Of a DNA stretch of 64,000 nt, positions 1 to 11,030 are shown piece after piece. A program made the position numbers and the translations under genes. Location of the stretch: the NCBI RefSeq assembly GCF_003945595.2, contig NW_024103452.1, positions 310,001 through 374,000 of the forward strand, given 5' to 3'. The notes beneath the pieces are model-generated. The model ran no database searches, was not told the origin of the DNA, and saw only the letters and a list, made by a program, of their open reading frames with translations. Every line of letters starts with the position of its first letter. The stretch's first letter is position 1. This stretch comes from Pipra filicauda. Its lineage: Eukaryota; Chordata; Aves; Passeriformes; Pipridae.

Positions 1-1920
1 GAAGAGTAGCTAATCATCAGAATTTAAATACATATTGATAACCTTAAGTACAAAGCAGTAAGATCTTCGAACTAAGTGATTGACTAATCATGAATTAAAA
101 AATAAAAAAAAAAAAGACAAGTGCAGATTACTTCCTCTCTTCAGCATATTAAAAAAAAAAAAATCCAACAAAAGCCCTAAATAAAAAGGCAGTATCAGAG
201 AGAGCGAGAATAACTGATTCTCAGATCTGGGAGAACAGTGACCTGACACAACCAGGTGAGCCATCTAACCACAGAAAGAACCTCCTCTCATTAAGCAAGC
301 TGGTTTCTTTTCCCTGAGTGTATTTTTGGTCTGCTTTTTTTCTCTGTACATTTCACACATTTAAAAATAGACTTTTAAATTAAAGATCCCTTTGCCTTAA
401 TTAAAAATAGACTAATTAAAAGCTATTTTGAAATATTTTTTAATGAATATATGAATTTAAGTCTTCCATCTAAGATACATACTACATAAAAAGGACAGAA
501 ATACAGCATCACTCTCAGTAGAAACATGAGTATAATAGTTCAACATTCCTCAGATGAACAGGTACAGGTTACAGTTAAGCTCTTGTCAATTAGCAAAAAG
601 TACTGCTAGATCAACACTGCCAATAAGAATAAATCTTTCTCTGGGAATACCTCTTTCCTCTCCATAAAGTGTTAATAAGATTAATACTGCCTATGTAAGT
701 TACTGTTTCTTGCTTGCTGATTAGCATCTTGATTAAAATTCAATTAGTTTGTCCACCACCTCACTCCAGCTCCCTACTTCCTCTGCCTTTGGAGCTGATA
801 AACTTTCTCTTTAGCTCTCCTCCTCCTATTTCTATTACCTGCGTTGGAAATACGGCAAGAATGGGGAGAAGAACAGCTGAAGAAGCTTTGCAGTAGCCTG
901 GTGGCAATTGCTGTCTCTCCAAGGCCACTTGGAAGAACATCCACAAAAGGTTTCACACAACCCAAGCCATACCCATGTCCCATCACACAAGGTGAAGGCA
1001 CATCAGATATAGGGTGATATGCAGAAGACTTCAGCCAGTCACAAAGACCCTATTCCCTCGCTCTTGTTATGATTTTCCACCTTGTAATCCTCCTTATCCT
1101 TATTTTGCAGCCATACTATACCCCAGTACAACACCCCAACATCACCTGTCCTCTTGCTTCTCCAGCCAAGCAACCTCTGCCTCCTGTGCCCCACGTATGT
1201 TCCCAAGGATAGTCAATTCTGGCTCATCAGCCACGGTTTCTGCCCAGATGAAAACGACTGACACTCAGGAACTGAACTTTCCAGATGCCTGTCCCACTAT
1301 GGAGCAGCTGAGAAAGCAGGAGAGAGTCACTAACAGCAACTGCTTATGCTTGCTGCAATTGCTCCTCACTGATCAGAGTTCACAGCAGCTCATTCTGAGT
1401 GACAACATACATCTAGGGGAAAAAGCGTCAGAAAAAAAAAAAAAGCTGCAGGTGGTAGCTGATGTTTGCAACAAGTGATCTAAACTAACCTCCTAATTGA
1501 GAGAAAATTGCCAATCCACAGCAAGTAGCCTGCACTGTTTATGAGCAAGAGAGGCTGATCCTTGGGTGTCAGCTGTCCCAGCTGATTATGATTCCCAGTG
1601 AATCCTACAGCCTCTGTACATATATAGCATCTCCCAAGGTCCTCCATGTTCTCAACCTCAGTTTTGGAAGCACAATCTATCTCAAAATCTTTGCAGAAAA
1701 ATAATCCCGATCCCCCAAACCTTGCCCACCTCCTCTTAACTCCCTATGCAACCACCTCCTGGTTAAGAAGCACCAACTTATTCCTAGTGGATGCTTTGGC
1801 TAGCAGAGGTGAAACAGGACAAACAAGTTATTTATTCACATGTGCTTGGCCACAGAAAGTCCTTGGTGGGCAGTATGTACTCAGGGAGGTTGGGCATTGC
1901 ATAGGTCTGATGTAAATGTT
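1..1920. other. Intergenic, no supported gene
   Basis: AT-rich sequence. Open frames up to 154 codons (1014-1478, plus) have no recognisable domain, no conserved composition and no convincing splice context. No repeat family was recognised. Confidence 0.6.
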
Positions 1921-2110
1921 TTGTAGGACGAAGGGAGCCTAGGACTAGAAAAGACCTCAGAGTGGATGGATTTTAGTCCTTATTCTGCCAGATAATAGTA
2001 TTGTATAATCCTATCTGTAAACTGCCTTAGCTCTATTTTAAAACATGTGACAGTTTGGGTTTTTTTGCCTACATCATTATGAAAGTTAGTTCCTCTCCTA
2101 GGATTATGAA
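1921..2110 (-). mobile_element. Old CR1-type 3' tail, minus strand
   Basis: CTAGGACTAGAAAAGACCTC followed by a GATGGATTTTAGTCC stretch corresponds to the reverse complement of the conserved CR1 3' end (TTGGACTTGATGATCT-CAAAGGTC-TTTTCC). Further on, ACTGCCTTAGCTCTATTTTA and AAAGTTAGTTCCTCTCCTAG are compatible with the same old element. Divergence is high, so only the orientation and family are suggested. Confidence 0.5.
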
Positions 2111-2835
2111 CTTTTTCATAGTCAGACTATATTTATTTATAGTTCATTCATACCACGACAATACTGTGCCAGCATTGTCCTTTCAATGAAATACTCTTTT
2201 CTCCTCTGACAGTATTTAGAGGTAGCAGTGGCATCCTTTCTCGGCCTTTGTTCTGCTAGACTAAACAAGCCAACAGCTCCCATTCATGCCTGAGTACCAT
2301 CCCACAAATCCCCTGCACAAACCAGACTGGCAAATAAAAACAACCATTCATCTTCTCATCCATTCCCACACAGCCAAGCAGCAAAAATGTTCTAGCACTT
2401 TTACATCTCAGTGGTCTTTAACCCCAACATTAAATGCAACTCTAAAACAGGACTAACATCTAATCTAAGAGTTTGACTATTTTGCAGATGTTTCCTTTTC
2501 CATTCATGTCACAGAAATAACTTCCCTTCTGTGACTCTGACCTGAAAAGGTGATATTATGCATGCATTCAATTTGTCTAGGGTTTTATAAATGTGATTTT
2601 CTTGCTGGAAACCAAAGCAATCTACAACAAGAGACTGCCCTGCTTGATAGAGTTCAGAAACAGGTGCACTGACTTGCACAGAACTCTGTGCCACACTTTT
2701 TTTCTCTTCTATACTATCAAGTAACAGAGGACTATTTGCAGACAGGGAAAAATGACCCTCAGAAGCATCTCTGTTGCTCAATTTTTCTCAGCTTTCCATT
2801 TCTCCCTCATATTTTCCCCTGTTTCAAGGACTTTG
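2111..2835. other. Intergenic, nothing recognised
   Basis: No repeat, exon or RNA signal that I can support was seen between the old CR1 tail and the CR1 endonuclease fragment. Confidence 0.6.
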
Positions 2836-3335
2836 CTACAGCCAGATGAAGGGCCAACAAAGACCTTATGCATCAGGATTAAAGGGAAGGCAGGGACAGG
2901 TGACATTATAGTGGGGGTCTGCTACAGGCCACCCAACCAGGAGAATGGAGTGGATGAGGCCCTCTATGGACAGGCAGGAGCAGCCTCATATTCAGAAGTC
3001 CTGGCCCTCATGGGAACTTCAACAAACCCAACATCTGTTGGAGGGACAACACAAGAGGGCAGAGACAATCTGGGGGGTTCCTGGAATGTATTGATAACAG
3101 AGGTGCCAGCGAGGAGTGGTGCTATGCTGGACCTTGTTCTCACCAGCAAGGAGGGGTTGGTGGGGAATGTGAAGCTCAAGGGCAGCCTGGGCTGCAGAGA
3201 CCATGAAATGACGGAGTTCCTTAGAGCAGCAAGGAGGGTGCACAGCAAGCTCACTACCTTATCCTTCAGGACGGCAGATTTTGGCCTCTCCAGGGTCTGC
3301 CTGCAAGTGGTCCAGTCACACCACCCAAGTCACAG
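2836..3335 (+). mobile_element. CR1 LINE fragment, endonuclease region of ORF2
   Basis: A pseudogenised piece of the CR1 ORF2 endonuclease domain. The frame from 2752 contains GDIIVGVCYRPPNQE, MLDLVLTSKEGLVGNVKL and GSLGCRDHEMTEF, which are hallmark CR1 endonuclease stretches. In the middle (about 3010-3110) the expected D/N-F-N-x-P-x-I-C-W-R-D-N motif is present only in a shifted frame, so at least two indels have occurred. No reverse transcriptase or 3' end follows. The fragment is interrupted or bordered by an LTR from about 3,390. Confidence 0.88.
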
Positions 3336-3389
3336 GGACTGGGAGAATGTAGAACTGCCTGCTCTAGGAGGTCAGGTTCAGTCAGCTGA

Positions 3390-3772
3390 CCTCAACTGAC
3401 CAGAGGGATATAACAATGCCACGTGATGTGCTTGTCAATAAAAGTCATCAATAAGGTAGAAGGGAGGAGAAGAGGGAAGTTCAGAGCTAATGGCATTTGT
3501 CTTCCCAAGTCACCATTACACAAGATGGAGCCCAACTTGTTTAGGATAGCTGAATGTTTTCCTGCCAATTGTAAGTAGTGAATTAATGCCTTATTTTACT
3601 TTGCTTGTGCATATATATTTTGCTTTACACATTAAACTGTCTTTATCTCAACCCATGAGTTTTCTGACTTTTGAGCCTTCTGATTTTCTCTCCCATCCCA
3701 TTCAGGGAGAGTGGACAAGAAGCTGTGTGGGGGCAGCAACCCACCAGGGCTAAACCAGAACAATTAGCCAAA
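3390..3772 (+). mobile_element. Probable solo LTR of an avian endogenous retrovirus
   Basis: The stretch resembles a common bird ERVL-type LTR that I recall. It contains ACCAGAGGGATATAACA near the left end, GGCATTTGTCTTCCCAAGTC, and GATGGAGCCC. There is also an ATTAAA polyadenylation-like signal at about 3632, followed by CTGTCTTTATCTCAACCCAT and GAGTTTTCTGACTTTT, and the right end contains GGGCTAAACCAGAACAA. No gag, pol or env sequence adjoins it, so it reads as a solo or truncated LTR. Exact ends and the 4-6 bp target duplication were not established. Family naming is from memory. Confidence 0.6.
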
Positions 3773-3803
3773 ACAAGATGCTTTTCCCAATCTATTTCCT
3801 TCC

Positions 3804-3804
<1 letters not shown>

Positions 3805-3854
<50 letters not shown>
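3805..3854. repeat. Uninterrupted run of 50 C
   Basis: Fifty consecutive C bases followed directly by nine T, just to the right of the LTR. Read on the minus strand it is poly(G), able to form G-quadruplexes. Such tracts are unstable and hard to sequence, so the length shown may not be exact. The 94-residue polyproline or polyglycine frames across it are products of this run, not genes. Confidence 0.97.
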
Positions 3855-6640
3855 TTTTTTTTTCTTCTTGTTTGGTGAAATTTTTTTTAAATCTTCTAAA
3901 ACTACATGGGTTTTCCCCTCCAATCACATTCCAAGACTGTACTGAGAATGTTTAATTTAATGCTTGTTCATAATAATTTGCAGGCACTCAGTGTACACCA
4001 GTGAATGGTATTAGAGCACAGCTGACTTCAAGATACCAGACAAAACCTGGAAAAACAGAGCAGATTTTATTATATATTGTATGATGTGATAGCATACAAA
4101 AGAAAGGAAAGCCTGTTTTACTGTAGGCTGCCAAAATCCACTGGGTGGGTGCTGCCATTTGCATAAGCCCTGATTTTGGTTTCCATAATTTACAGAAAAC
4201 ACTAGTTATTTTAGTGTGTCATTTGTATCTTCTGTGTATCATTTAAGTTACCTTGTAAATGTAGTTGTCTCATTTACATCTAGTTGTTAACTCTACCTAT
4301 AATCCACAAAAAAATAGACAAAAAAAAAAAGACAAACACATATGTACAACCCCCTAAGAGACTTTTAAAACTCAGAATAGAGCATGTTGTATTTTGACAG
4401 CTGTCCTTTGAATCCCAAACTATAACCCCTCAGGGGACATAGCATTATGTAATTTTAGTGACAGCCCAATTGTCATTCAGCTAGAAAGAAGGATATTGTG
4501 ATCTCAATGGAAAAGAAAAGCGATACTGCCATCTGTAAGCTTATAGCCCTTTTTCTTTGGCAATTTGTACCTCTCATGAAGGGTTAGGAGTGGAAATTAC
4601 TACAAGCTGTTGAGTAAAATGACATCATTTTGCCACCCACAAAATGTTACGAGTTTGTCAGCCTAGCAAATGGCACAGCAGTAAGGAAAGAGCAGTCTCA
4701 TGGCAAGTGAGTGGTCTTTTTTCTGGAGGAAATGTATGCTCATTGTGTCAGCCGACCACTATCTCTGTGGGATTCTGACCACCATAGCCACAAACTCTGG
4801 TTTCAATAGTTGTTCTCTCCACTGTTTGCAGTAAAGGAATATATAATTGCTGGGAATGCTACTCAGTCCATGGTCCTCTGATTCTTATGGTTCAGTCAAA
4901 TGAAACAGAATTTTGTTTTCAGGCAATTTACTCTGAATTGTAAGTCACTATGTGGCAAAATTAATAAGTGGGGAAATTCACTTGTGCAATTAGAAGTTGT
5001 TAGGAAGAATAGGATAATATAGATTGAAGACTTCATGGATCATAAAGAAAGAATTTCCTGCTATTAATTCTGCAGCTGCTTTAATGTATTCCTCTTAATG
5101 ATGGAACACTGGAGGCTATTTTTTTCCATGGTCGAATTCTCTTCCATTACACTGCACACACCCTCTTAAGTAACCTGCAGCTGCTTTTATCTGCCATAAC
5201 GAATGCTGGTCCATTGTGATATTTGACACATTACAGAGTCCCTGTGATTTCTCCACATACCATAAATAAAACCAACCTGAAGCTCAAGAAATGGGCTGCA
5301 GGGATGAGGAGAATTTTAAAATATCCTGAGATACCCAAAAGGTGAATGAAAATTAGGGAAAAAGAAACCAAAAAATTCTGTAGACAGAGTTACTCACTCA
5401 TAGTTTTTGGCCCGCTCCACATGCTGTAGAGCAAGAAAACTGGTTTTAATTACTTTTTAATCAGCACTTGCTCCCTGATCTGCCCTGCACCCTTCTGGTG
5501 TCTCATGACCAGCATAGTCCAATATCCACCCAAAGAAATGCTGGGCTCTGATGTTACTCTTTCAAAGCCAGATGAAGTTGAGGGGACCAAATAAGAGCAA
5601 TTTTTCCCCCCTTCATTTTTCTCTTATGAAATGCGACATCACCTCTCTTTAGTAAAGAAGACCCAAAACTATGAAGGGCTGTAATTCTAACTGACAGGGC
5701 TGCCATTACTTAATGTTTGTTTTATAATTCCAGTGTGTCACATACTCTAATTTGGATTTTTGGAGCACTAATGAACTTCTTTTCCCTGTAACAGCTGATG
5801 TCAAATGCAGGACTTATGGTTTCATGGAAGAAAAGAGGAATGTAGAAAGATTAAAAAATAAAACAAATAGCCAACCTTTTAAATGGGGGTTAGCTGATTA
5901 GGATTTAAACAAAAATGCCTTCCTTGTGTGCACTTCACTCTCTTCAAGCTTGCTCTTCTTAAGAGCATGAGAGCAGCTGTAAACTACTGTGGCTGGGAGA
6001 TCCCACCTCAGTCTCCTGTGTGAACCAGGGACCGCAGAGCACACCAGGCTCTGCACTGCAAAATGTTACATACCAGGGAGCAATCAGTCTGCAGTGAGAG
6101 GAGCTCTCAGAAGGGGCTGTCAATGCTTACACCTTTTTGTTGGTATAGTTTTATTCATGGCAAGTAAGGCAAAGGTTATCAAAGTGGCATATATTTTAGA
6201 GGATACTAATTTCTTGGTAAGGTGGATAAGTCTTGGGTTTTAAAACAAGTGATCATGCCATAACCTAGAGAGTAAAGAGTGGTTTTCAGGAGCTTCATAA
6301 AGTACTCAGGAAATGTTTGGCTACACACACTGAGAAGGCCAAAGAGAGAACATGGTGGGACTTTTCCCTAGAAATCAAGGAAAGGGAAGGGAAAGCACTC
6401 ATGGACAAAGAAGATGGGAAAAGAGAGAGGGAATGGGAAATAATAAGGTCACAAATCTTAAGAAAAAACAATTCTTCAAACAAGATGAAGTCATCAAGGA
6501 GTCCAAATCTAGCAAAGAAACATTCCATCATTACCCTGAATACAGAGAGATGTCTACAAACTCTTTGGAAATGGGTATAAGTGTATTTCTGAAGAAAAAG
6601 AAATCATGAGAGGACTACAGAAAACAGTGATTAGATATAA

Positions 6641-6674
6641 CTAATTTGGCTAGACAATGCTTTAGCCAAATTAG
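6641..6674. repeat. Inverted repeat with 12-bp perfect stem
   Basis: CTAATTTGGCTA (6641-6652) and TAGCCAAATTAG (6663-6674) flank a 10-nt loop, in intergenic DNA. Confidence 0.9.
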
Positions 6675-9600
6675 GTTTTTCTAGCTCACCCTGAATGATC
6701 TGTTCAACTCCTGCTTAGCAGAGAAAGACTTCAAAACATGATGCATGTTAAGCACTGTCTTCAACAAATTTATTACTACTACTCCTTCACAAGATGGGAA
6801 GAGGCTCTGTGGTAGTATCTTTGGAGGATTTTTTGGAGGCCTGTAACCAGGGCAGTTTCATCAGCTTTTCTGTCATTCTCCTTATGTGTCCAAATTGTTC
6901 CTAATCAGAGACTTCTGTTTTGGGAACGTTAGCCATGTCCTTGCCATTTCAGTTTGCTCTAAACTGCTTTAGCTATCAGAGATTTTGAAATCATCATTCT
7001 TAATGAGAAAAGTTGCTCTTTTTGGGGACAGAATTTAATCTTATCTCATCTCATGAAACATGATCATGTTTCTAGTGTGTTTAGTTTGCTAGAAAAGTAT
7101 TAGGTCCCTATATTTCTGATCTAATCCTTGGGTAAATACAACTAAATCAGTGACTGTAGCTTTAGGCATTCAGCCAGGGAGAAATTAATTTTCCGTGCCT
7201 ATGGTCTCAATGAAAAGCTGAGGTACCTCAAGCAGTTTAACAAAACTAAACATGCTAGTTTTTCTGTGAAAGCTCAGTCTATGTGATAAAAACCAAACCC
7301 TTCCTTGATTGCCATCTTGTCAAGATACATAGACTGTATGTGTGCCTACTACTAGAAAGTATTAAATAAATATTTTCCCTTGGTGTGTGCTTGTACACAA
7401 TTAGGTAAAGCTCTGCAAGTAGAAATATTAAAATATTACACACTACAATATACAATAATATATGACACAGTTACAGTTCTATAAGTTTTGAACAACTTAG
7501 ATTTTATATAAACTCCAATGCAGCATCCTGCAGGAAAACAGTAGTAGTTTGCAAAGAGGCTGGAGCACTAGAAGTTACTAATGGCTAAGAATATCTTATC
7601 ACCAACCTTTGAACAGTTTAATCTATTTTCTTCTTCCTTCTCATGCAGAACAACATGCCATTTGATCAGGAAACAAGGAGGTATCAAGAATAGCTTGGGA
7701 ACATTCAGCCAGTGGCATAACCCACCAAAATGCCTATGAATTTCTATAAAGCCCAGTCTCAATTGAAAACCCTTCACCAGGGGCTACTGTCAGTTCTTCA
7801 TGCTCTGTTGAAGGTCGTAAGATTCCTCTCCAAGGCAGCCAGTCACCAGCAAACACCTCTCTGAAGCTTCATTCTCTACAAACCTTCCGGGTAAATACCT
7901 TTTTTCCCACCTATTCTGCTACGCGACTTTCTGCTTGAAAAGGGGAAAGGGGAGAATTTTGCCCTATTTTTATAAAATTAAAAATTAATTGATCCTCACA
8001 TATTGCTTACTGAACTTGCATTATTTATACCGATCAATGATTTCATGTATTCAAAACCAGGGTCTGACTTTTACACCACAGAACCCTCAGCCTCTTCAAA
8101 CAACAGAAACTGAGCCATAACTACTTGCTTTTCATGTGGAGTCCTCGATGGCAAACAGATCATATCACTAAACTAACACAACGTAGGCATTTCACAGCAA
8201 TTCCTGCTGGCATGGGGCACATGGGGAAGCACAAACCAGGTGTATGTCTTGCCCGATGGAAAAAAGGAAAGCACCTTTACTCTCACATCAGTAAGATTCC
8301 CTGTGAAATGGGTATATTTTTTATCCAAATTACAAAGTTATCTTCAAGAAATATTAAATTCTTTTGGAAAGACAGACTTTGAGTCACTACCTCAGAGTTT
8401 TACACTATACTCTACAAATATAAGGACAATAACAGACAAGGGTTAAACATGTTTTGGATAGCAGCATGAGAGAGAAGAAACCTGGGGTTAAAATGCAGCA
8501 CTTGTTCTCTTAACATTTAGTCAGTGTGACACTGAGTTCAGATATAATGAATTCATTCTACATATGTTTTATATGAATTCTAGTGTAAACTTGAAATAAC
8601 TAAAGCAAAAGACAGAACTGCATCTCCTACCTACAGAGCATCCAATGTACTTCAATGTGTTGCAGCAAAAACTGTGAAATGATAAACATTTGCCATTAAG
8701 GCTTATGTGCCAAAGAGTATTTCTACTTAGAGATTCATGTGATGGACTTTCTTTGCTTGGAACTATACACCTGGTTCTAGGGCCTGAAGAAGCTTTCATC
8801 AGAAAAAAGAATCTCAGACTTTGAATTAACTACATTAAAATGACAGGGTATAAAAGAATCCATGAAATCACTTTTTTCTTCCATGTGTGAATGAGATGGA
8901 TCTGGATGAAGGCTGCCTGGAAAAATCATTCTGACCACAGTATCGGAAGAGAAGGACATTTCTTCTGTACCTCAAGGCATGCACAAGCCATCTACCCCAT
9001 GTGTTTACAGGCTCTGGATCCTGTTCAATGCAGAGCAGATCCTCCTTGAGCGGGCAGCACCTATGACACGGGAGTTTGTTTCATCCGCCGAGATGTGGCC
9101 CTGGCTAAGGTTTCTTTGTCTGTTACCTCAAAGTGGGGGCAATCTGGAGTTCTTTAGATAAGGCTGTGTACATAAAGCTTGTTTGGAAATGGGAGTTATT
9201 TTTTTAATGGAAGATCCTGCTTTTAAAGTGGATCTTTTACTGGCGGCGTATGACTGACAGACAGCTGGCTCAAGCCTCTGGCACTCTCAGAGGATAGGCA
9301 CTGTCTGTGCAAGCCTACCTCAGTCACCATCAGCTAAAGTATCCAAACCACTCCAGTGCTACCAGCTTTGGTGGGACACAATAAACTCAAGACCTTTCTG
9401 ATGAGCCACCACACAGTGACAAGTCTGCACTTTTGCTTCTCTGAAATTTATACTCAATCCACGAGTGATACGAGGATTAATTTTTGAATACTTGCAAATT
9501 ACTTCAGAAAAGAGATATAAATAGCAAATATGTTTTATTGAGCACTCCAGCATATGATTAACTTTTGCTTTATTCTTCTTTTAAATTTGTTGTTTCCTGT

Positions 9601-11014
9601 TCCTTATGCTCATTCAAACTACTGTGAGATTATGGCTATTAAACAACTCTGCTTGGACATCCCTACCATGTAGGGAAAGATGAAAATGTGGATTTTTACG
9701 ACGTAATTATGAGAAATCATGCTAAAAAATAATCTTGGTAATATCTGCAATTACTATTAACATCTCTGTCACAATGACATCTGGCTTGGGACCTCTGTTT
9801 GTGGATAAAGTTCAGGTAGCAGAAGAAGGAAGTGCAGTTCTTTAATAGAACTCCATAAGTCAACACACGTTATCGGCTTTATTGCAGTGAGTCACTCTTC
9901 CAAGCCTTTGCATGCTTCACATCTGACGGTGAAAGGAGACTTACCATTTCAGATATTCTAACATAGCAACTACTGCTCCTAGACTGCAATTACAATTACT
10001 ACTGATGGGAAACCGAGTCATAAATTTGAGATGCATGTTCAAGCTTCTACAAGGTTGGAGGGCACACCAAGGGCTTTGTGTCACTCCCGTCTTTAGAGGG
10101 ACTGCAATGTCTTTAGCTGCTTACACCTTCAGCCATTGTCCAAAATGAGACACTGCAAAGAAGGCGGTGGGGATTTTACATGCCACATTGCATGTCACGT
10201 TTGTCATACTGACATGCCTGGAGTCCCACTGAAGCAGGTAAACTGTTTGTTTTACATGGTAGTATTGTGCAACATTGCATGTTTATAACCATTCTTACAA
10301 GGCACCTGTCTGATGTGCCTCATACCTTAAGGCATTGGACTTTCTAACTTTGTCAAAGAAATAGAGAGGAAAAGGAGAAAGGAATCGGTTCATAAAATAC
10401 ACTAAAATTCTGAAAAAGACTTTGACAGAATGTGCTCTCAGTGGTCTATGGAAGGACTAGCACTGACAGAAGAAGACAAAAAATGTTGTTGTCTTGAATC
10501 AGAAACCAAAGAAGATCCGAGAAAAAAACTCAAAGCCATGACAGTTAGTAAAGAGAAATGGTGGGCAGGCAGAGGCTTCCTCCTGCACTTATGCATATGT
10601 TCAGCATGTGTTACAGATGTGTTAAAGTCCGCAGCCAGAGCTATACATGCTATTACAGACTGTAGTGCAAACAATAAGCAATATAAACCACTGGTAAGAC
10701 ATGGATAGCTCGGGAGTGTCAACATTGCAAAGCTTCCAGATAGGACTTTTAAAATAATGGCCTGGAAAAAAAGAATTCTAAGGCAGTAAAATTTGCAAGT
10801 GGCACAAATGTTCTTAAAGTAGCAAAGAGTAGAGAAGGTCACATGGAGCTTCAATCAGTTGGTTTGAATTTAATTAAAATTTTTTTCAGACAAGTGCATG
10901 TATTTAAATTAATGGAATATTTTTAATTATCAGGCACCTGGAATATCTCATTTAATGGACTTCAGCAGAATGCTTATTTAGGTATATTGATGTATACCCC
11001 AATATTTAACTAAC

Positions 11015-11030
11015 TATATATATATATATA
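11015..11030. repeat. (TA)8 microsatellite
   Basis: Eight perfect TA units in intergenic DNA. Confidence 0.95.

Noticed and set aside
1014..1478. 154-codon plus-strand ORF
   Set aside because: No domain, signal peptide or family resemblance, and no splice or promoter context. Kept as non-coding.
2752..3399. 215-codon ORF as a functional gene
   Set aside because: It is CR1 ORF2 endonuclease sequence with internal frame changes and no reverse transcriptase, so it is a transposon fragment.
3643..3955. 94-codon frames on both strands across the C run
   Set aside because: They are polyproline or polyglycine translations of a homopolymer flanked by LTR sequence, not genes.
10430..10854. Overlapping ORFs of 92 and 138 codons on opposite strands
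   Set aside because: Neither contains a known motif and there is no flanking gene structure. Both strands open at once suggests chance.
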